A DNA stretch of 64,000 bases from Brachynemurus nebulosus (Eukaryota; Arthropoda; Insecta; Neuroptera; Myrmeleontidae). This document shows positions 58,276 through 64,000 of this stretch, in pieces. Both the position numbers and the translations under genes were made by a program. Under the pieces are notes generated by a model. It worked only from the letters and a program-made list of their open reading frames with translations. It ran no database searches and was not told where the DNA came from. The stretch spans positions 3,818,001-3,882,000 of the forward strand of contig JAPWDM010000009.1 of the NCBI GenBank assembly GCA_035578155.1. The letters run 5' to 3'. Every line of letters begins with the position of its first letter. The first letter of the stretch is position 1.

Positions 58276-61200
58276 TTATTTATCCACATATTCGTCGTAC
58301 AGTGCAAGCACTTTATGTATCAATTCATACTGTTCGGCGGTTTGGACCATTCCGCCACGATTTAAACGTAACGCACAAACAATCGCCAAGATATCGACGT
58401 TGAAATTATGTTTCAACTGTTGAATGCCGTTCAAAATTGCCAAAAAACATCCGGTACGTCCAATACCCGCCGAACAGTGCACGATAATTGGAACGGTGAT
58501 CTTCTCCTTCGACGTTTTTTGACTACGCGACGTCTGAAACTTGTCCCGGTGGATTTGAAATTGCGATTTAGGAATTGCGTTGGCAAGATTTGTCCGTTGG
58601 CAATCGTCCACTGATGACGATTTCGTGTCGATTGTCGTGCTAATGTTCGTTAATTGCCGATTAATAAAATGACTAGGTCGATTGATTTCACTGTACAAAG
58701 ATTGCGCTTCCTGTCTTAAATCTAATACGTCCAGCGCCAATGCCAGAATTTCTTCGGTGTTCGCGAGATTATGATCGGGCCACGTCTGATACCAGTAATG
58801 TTGCACGATTCGATCGGTGTCTAAGATCTCCTGGTCGTCGTCATCGTCGTCGCCGGTGGAGTTTAGGATGTCGGTGAAGTCGTCGGAGAATTTAAAATCT
58901 CTCGAACGCAATTGCGTTCGCGATCGATTCGCCGCGGGTGGTTTATAGTCCATGCTGGTGAAGATGTCGTCGTCCTCATCCTCATAGCCGACTATGTCCA
59001 AGTTTTCGAAGTTTTCGTTAAAAAAGTTTGTGTTATTGCAATTATTGTTTTTAACTAGCGGGCTAAGTATATGATTCGGCGAGTTCTGATTGGATTCAAA
59101 TTGATTTAGAACGTTATCGGAGATATTTCTCGATTTCGTCAGCCGTTTACATTCGATACCGCACTGTTTCATTTTATCACAACAGTACTTGGGACTATCC
59201 ACTGTTTGTGTGGTGGGGCAGAGCGCCGGGGCTACGGTGGTGTCACGAACACGTAATGTTCGTATACTGTACGATTTCTCTTTGTGTATATGTAAACATT
59301 TCACTTGAAATTTGCCGCAGGTGATGTGCTCGTGTAATTTTTCGGGGAAGTACATTTCGCATTTGATTCGACCCTTCTCTTGGATTGGCGTCAACATAAC
59401 CACTTTTTGCGCGTTCGATTGTACAACCATTTGCCATAAATCGCTTGTGGTGTGCGAAAGTGGGCCCTGTGTGGCAATGTATGCCGTTTCCGTATAGTCA
59501 TGACCCTAAAAAATGTAGAAATGTTAGAAATGGAATAGATATTTAGAATCGTAAAAAGGAATGAATGGAAACAAATATATTTTTAGCTATTTCAGAGCAC
59601 ATAAAAAGTACAATTTTTTATTTGTTTTAATGCTTTTTTTTATCAGAAAATCATAAGAACTTGATTTTATGTATCATAAAAACTTGAATTAGTAATGAAT
59701 AGACGGATGAAAAAGGGGTGATTAGAAACAGTACGTGGGTAAATAGGAACGCTGTATCAGATATAGAGGAATAAATGTGGGGTCTTTAGAGACGAATGCG
59801 AGATGTATATACGGATCGAAGTATAGTGAAAAGAACGACAACTGGAAATAACTTATTCACATAAATATATGCTTTGGACAAACTCGTAATATAGCTATCT
59901 CTCACAAGATTTACTATCTAATATATTGAAAAAGGAAAATAGAAATTATAATAACTTGAAATCAGTCATTTTCAGTTTTTAAAGATAAGATTATAACTGT
60001 CACGGTTATGAGATTCAAAATTTTTATAAATGAATTTTTTTCACTCGTCACCAGATGGCTAAAGCTGACTGCTAAAAAAATGATAATAATTTGAAATTGT
60101 CCATTTTTGTTCTAGGAATAATAAATTATTCTGAAGAACTAAAAACAGTATTCCAAAAAAATATACCGATTTGTATTCCGTAAACTAAGCGCTGAAAATT
60201 TTGTAAATTGTCAAAACCTACACAAATAAACCTTCCTTACTAGCGGTAGTTATCATTTTGATCACTAATTTATATTCCCATTCACCCCATTATCGTCTCT
60301 AATAACCCCATTTTGTAGATAATTAGAAGTTACCAGGGGCGCAACAACCGGATAGATGTAAGGGGTCCGGACCTCCCCTAAAATTACGTGGAACTTAAAA
60401 TTACGCTTACCTTAATATAATTCGCGTTTATGTAACCTTCGGCCCCGGACGAATCTTGCCCATTGCCCAAATCCAATATGACCCGCGAATGTTCATTGGG
60501 CAGTATCGTTTTATATCGATTCTTATTCTGGCTACCGCTCACGAAACTTTTCTCCTGGAAATTTTGCGGCAATTCCCAAAATTCTTTATGTAAATTTTTT
60601 AAATGTTCTAATTTACAGCTTTCGCGCAACTGTTTCTTGGACAGTACATTGCCAGCCGTTTGTAAATATTGGATATTTTGTAGGTGTAATTGAAAGTCTT
60701 CGCTTAAAATTTGATTTTTGAATTGTGGCCCGATCAAATTTTTCGGATACTCGCTCTTTTTAAAGGTTTTTCGAAACTCGTAACTGGGGCCGATGTATAA
60801 ATTTTCGTTGGATAGTGATTTTCGACGCATATACGACAGATAATTGAGACATCCCAATCGTGAGTATTGGCACACTTTATAGCCTTGGCAAATTGAGTTA
60901 CTGCTGTTCTCGTCACAGAGACAACTCTCCGTCGACAATTTTTGAAATCGTTTCAAACCACCGCTACATTTTTCAGTCTTGTTACATGAACATTTGTCTT
61001 TGCCCACGTTCGATAAATTCAAATTCGACACACTTTTCGCGCTATTCAAACGGGCATGCGTCGCCATGACGGTCGGGGTCTTGGCCTCAGCCGCGCACAG
61101 GTCAATTGTCAAACTAACATTCGACCCGCGACGTTCGAGTAGACCTTTCGCTTTTACGCGTACCGGTTCGGTTTTACCTTGACTAAAATCGGACAGTGTC

Positions 61201-61772
61201 ATAACTTCCGGTAACGTTTTCAACGTTTGCGAACCGGAAATGCTCTGATTCGAGCCGAAACTCGACAGATTTGAACTGGTTGAATTGTCTAAACCTAAAC
61301 TTGTACCTGAATGTGATCGAATTGTGAGTTTATGGGCTTGCGTTTTCGGTATTTGGCGTTTGGGCGTGCTTGGCATCGAAAATGTGTCACGTGGCACCTC
61401 TAACGAGTCGGAAACAACGTTTAGCACATTTGTGTCGGAATCTAATGAGACGGCTTTCAATTTTCGACATAGTGTTGGTGTTTTCGGTGATTGTACGACG
61501 AGTGTCGGTTGTGTGGGCAATTCAATTCGTAGATCAGTCTTTTTTGTTGAATTTTGATTCGTACCGGTCCCATTAACCGGCTCCAATATGTCGAGTAATT
61601 CAGTTTCGTTCGTGGACTCGTCTGGCGGTAGTGAATTTACGTCGAAATCAAATGTACGTAGTGTTTTATTTGAATTTTTCGCGGAGCAAACCATCGTCTC
61701 CGAAGGCATTGTGACACTGATTGATGTTGACTGATCGTCATTCAGATTCATGTACGCACATTTTGGTAACAT
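58276..61772 (-). CDS. PTP-ER: KIM-type protein tyrosine phosphatase, PTP-ER/PTPRR-like, two coding exons
   Basis: Coding exons 61772-60411 (454 residues) and 59505-58276 (409 residues and stop) join in phase as ANYIK|GHDYTETAYIATQGP across a GTAAGC...TTTTTAG intron. The start is the first ATG after an in-frame TGA. Residues ~210-225 are GLLERRGSNVSLTIDL, the kinase interaction motif by which PTPRR, STEP and HePTP hold ERK/p38; the serine after RRG is the known PKA control site. The catalytic domain starts near 394 and shows KNRYKTILPN (417-426), WPD (696-698), HCSAGIGRTG with C798 and R804, and the Q-loop QTAEQY (842-847), so all catalytic residues are present. Two large inserts interrupt it: ~140 acidic residues (543-686, including DDDDDD) before WPD and ~68 residues (722-789) before the P-loop. 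The N-terminal half is Ser/Thr-rich with a Cys cluster (~262-296), and I see no membrane segment. Likely role: dephosphorylating ERK downstream of Ras, as for the fly enzyme. Further 5' exons cannot be excluded. Confidence 0.88.
59506..60410 (-). other. Intron of the phosphatase gene
   Basis: 905 bases. Near its 5' end 60335-60380 holds CAGGGGCGCAACAACCGG and GGGGTCCGGACCTCCCC, a solo hAT-like terminus and a GGTCCGGACC palindrome about 30 bases from the splice donor. The rest is AT-rich with nothing recognised. Confidence 0.7.
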
Positions 61773-64000
61773 TATGTTCACTGACAATTCCGAATAATTC
61801 GCCTTAAGTCATGTTGCTCTATTCCAAAAAAAAAATCAAAAAAAATTTCCATTTTACACGAACAGAATCAAATATTTTTACACTTGCACAAATTATAAGA
61901 AATGTCAAAAATTACCTGTGACGTATATACATTAAAATGGCACTAGCACAACGATTTAAATGAAATCAATTTGATTAACGTAAATATTATTGAATGTACG
62001 CCCGAAAGGCACATTTAGAAAATTTTATAATACGTGTTTTATTTAATTTAATTCGTATTAAATAGTGGCAAGAATATTCAGCCATTATTATTATAATAGA
62101 TTTCCAAACAGCTGGTTAATAGCCAATCACGAACGAGCTATTTTGAGGCATGATGGAATACAGAAAATTTAAAAATATTTGCATTATTGACGAATATCTT
62201 TGAGACGTGAACAATTTCAGTAAAGCGTTTATAATGTGGCCTGATTTTTTTTTGTATTTAATTATTTGCCATATTAATATTAAAAAAAGTCTTTTTTTAA
62301 AAAATGAGCAAAAATATAACTCTTTAAATTTTTTTTATATATTAAAATAGCCTTCATTAAAATATCATTTGACTAATTAGCCTTAATTGTTAATGATAAA
62401 ATCAAAATATACAAATTTTGATTTTTTATTGGTTTTATTTAATAAAATCTTTAATTATTTGTTACTGTCTTTTACTTTTATTTGTTGGGCAAAAAATGAA
62501 TAACAATTGAAAGTATTCAAAATTTTAATATTTTGAAAATACAACAATGAACTAATTAAGAGTCATCATTACAGATTCTTAAATTGAGTAATAAAAATTT
62601 CTGATTTTTCACAATAATTTACATGATGGTATAGGTTTAAATTAAAAATGATTACGTGTTAAATCAATAATTAGAATCAAATTAATAATGTCTTGCCTAA
62701 AAAAAGAATAACTGATTCAGCGTATAATTTTAAGTCATTCACCTGTTTCAGGGAAATTTTCAAATTAATATGTACATAATTAATTTCATAACTTCTCAAA
62801 AAAAAATTATCATTTTTTGCAATTTTGCATGTTTGCCTTGAAAAAATCGATATTTATAAACCTGATGATGTCATTTAGTTTAATTTGGGTGTAAAAATCT
62901 TATATCAAACAAAATTTTACTATATTTTTAATTTTGTTATAACGCAAAAGCCCCTATACCGGGACACTATTTTTTTTTAGATGTGTAATTAAACTGGCTT
63001 ATGAAAATTGACAAATAAATTAAACACCCATTTTTTTTTTCTTAATAAGCATGAAACAAAGTTTTTTTAATCCAATGAATATGTTTATAAAAAAATACAA
63101 CCCAATTTTTTTTATTTATTAATGTTTTCCTTTTACAAAATGTCGACATCTATATCCAAACAAAGAAATATTAATGACACTAGGAGTTGGGAACCGATAT
63201 ACAAACAGACATGTAATATGAGTAATATGACACATAGAGTGACATCTAAACGTCAATGTAGGAAATAAAGAATGGATTAAGTATCAGACGTAAATAAAGG
63301 ATCAAAATACTGTTTTCAACAAAAATTGTTTAATATATATTTGTATTTCTTTAATTAACTAAGGAAACATTAAATGCGAGGTGAATTTAAATTGAAAAAT
63401 AATCATTCTATTAATAATAATTTTTGTTATCAGAGGTTTCCTTCAGAAATACCTAACTTCATTAATATATAAATGTCAAAACTGTTCCAGTATTGGATCG
63501 CGTTCCGGTATAGGGGCTTTTACCTTACCTAATTTTAAAAAAAACACTATATAAGTACACTTAATGACGTCACTGGGGTTAAAATTTGTTTAATTATTAA
63601 TTATTTATAATTATTATACGTCACAATGTTTCCAGTGTTTCTATTTACATTAATTGACAGATTTTAGGTGATTTAAGTGTTTCTTTTTCATTGCTGTCAT
63701 CAAAATACTAAAATTCGATCAAGAAATCTAATTTAATCTTTGTAATTCCATTTTCTAATAGTTTTATGCTGTTAAAATTTGATTAGAGATGAAATAACTG
63801 ACCATAAAAATTAACAAATTTAAATTATAAATTTCATAACCTAAAATTTTTAAAGACGCTTAGTGACGTCACTAAGGTTAATTTTTTTTATTTTTATTGT
63901 CCGACGTAGTAAGTCAACTAATTACAAGCCACATTGTACACTGATTATATAAAAAGGCAGTAATTTATAACTGATAAGATGGATTAATTAGTACCTACAT
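61773..64000. other. Upstream of the phosphatase gene; TGACGTCA repeat units
   Basis: The proximal part should contain the promoter and 5' untranslated sequence, but no core element can be supported. 62860-62890 (GATGATGTCATTTAG) and 63500-63900 belong to the TGACGTCA repeat family, with intact sites at 63565 and 63864 (299-base spacing) and repeated CCTATACCGG-type text at 62954 and 63513. No further gene is visible. Confidence 0.55.

Noticed and set aside
60463..61576. Several plus-strand frames opposite the phosphatase first exon
   Set aside because: They lie antisense to the KIM-phosphatase exon and show no recognisable protein.

Overview
The window looks like eukaryotic, most likely insect, genomic DNA. 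It is strongly AT-rich, full of short nonautonomous transposons with terminal inverted repeats, and has intron-containing genes with GT..AG junctions. It also carries a short interstitial run of the insect-type telomere unit (CCTAA/TTAGG) near 41.6 kb. I cannot name the species from sequence alone.

Only two genes can be supported, and they converge tail to tail. A ropporin-1-like gene (+ strand, five coding exons, 48197-52284) encodes a sperm-flagellum/RIIa-domain type protein of about 483 residues. A KIM-containing protein tyrosine phosphatase gene (- strand, two coding exons, 61772-58276) encodes about 863 residues and resembles Drosophila PTP-ER and vertebrate PTPRR/PTPN5/PTPN7, the MAP-kinase phosphatases. 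The two gene ends are about 6 kb apart and nothing suggests a functional link.

Positions 1-48 kb hold no gene I can recognise. They are a layered transposon graveyard. (a) A set of TTAA-flanked elements whose inverted repeats start with GGGG/GGAG (2.07, 4.2, 14.4, 19.8, 32.5 and 49.1 kb). (b) piggyBac-like TTAA elements starting with CCC or CAC (8.4, 8.8, 27.9, 40.9, 42.8 kb). (c) hAT-type elements, three of them with perfect 8-bp target duplications (25.1, 31.1, 34.9 kb). (d) Penelope-like retroelement remains with a GIY-YIG domain (10.7 kb). (e) Hammerhead-ribozyme-like motifs (11.58 kb, and inside a ropporin intron at 48.6 kb). (f) A 1.1-kb near-perfect palindrome (21.35-22.46 kb). (g) A perfect-arm TA-flanked foldback element (35.5 kb). 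Several are nested, which gives a relative order of insertion.

The gene-containing third (48-62 kb) has the same repeats in its introns and flanks. A satellite-like repeat with a palindromic TGACGTCA core recurs with a 299-base period at 52.5 and 63.6 kb. I found no tRNA or rRNA gene, CRISPR array or bacterial-type system. All repeat family assignments rest on inverted repeats, target duplications and copy-to-copy comparison read by eye.
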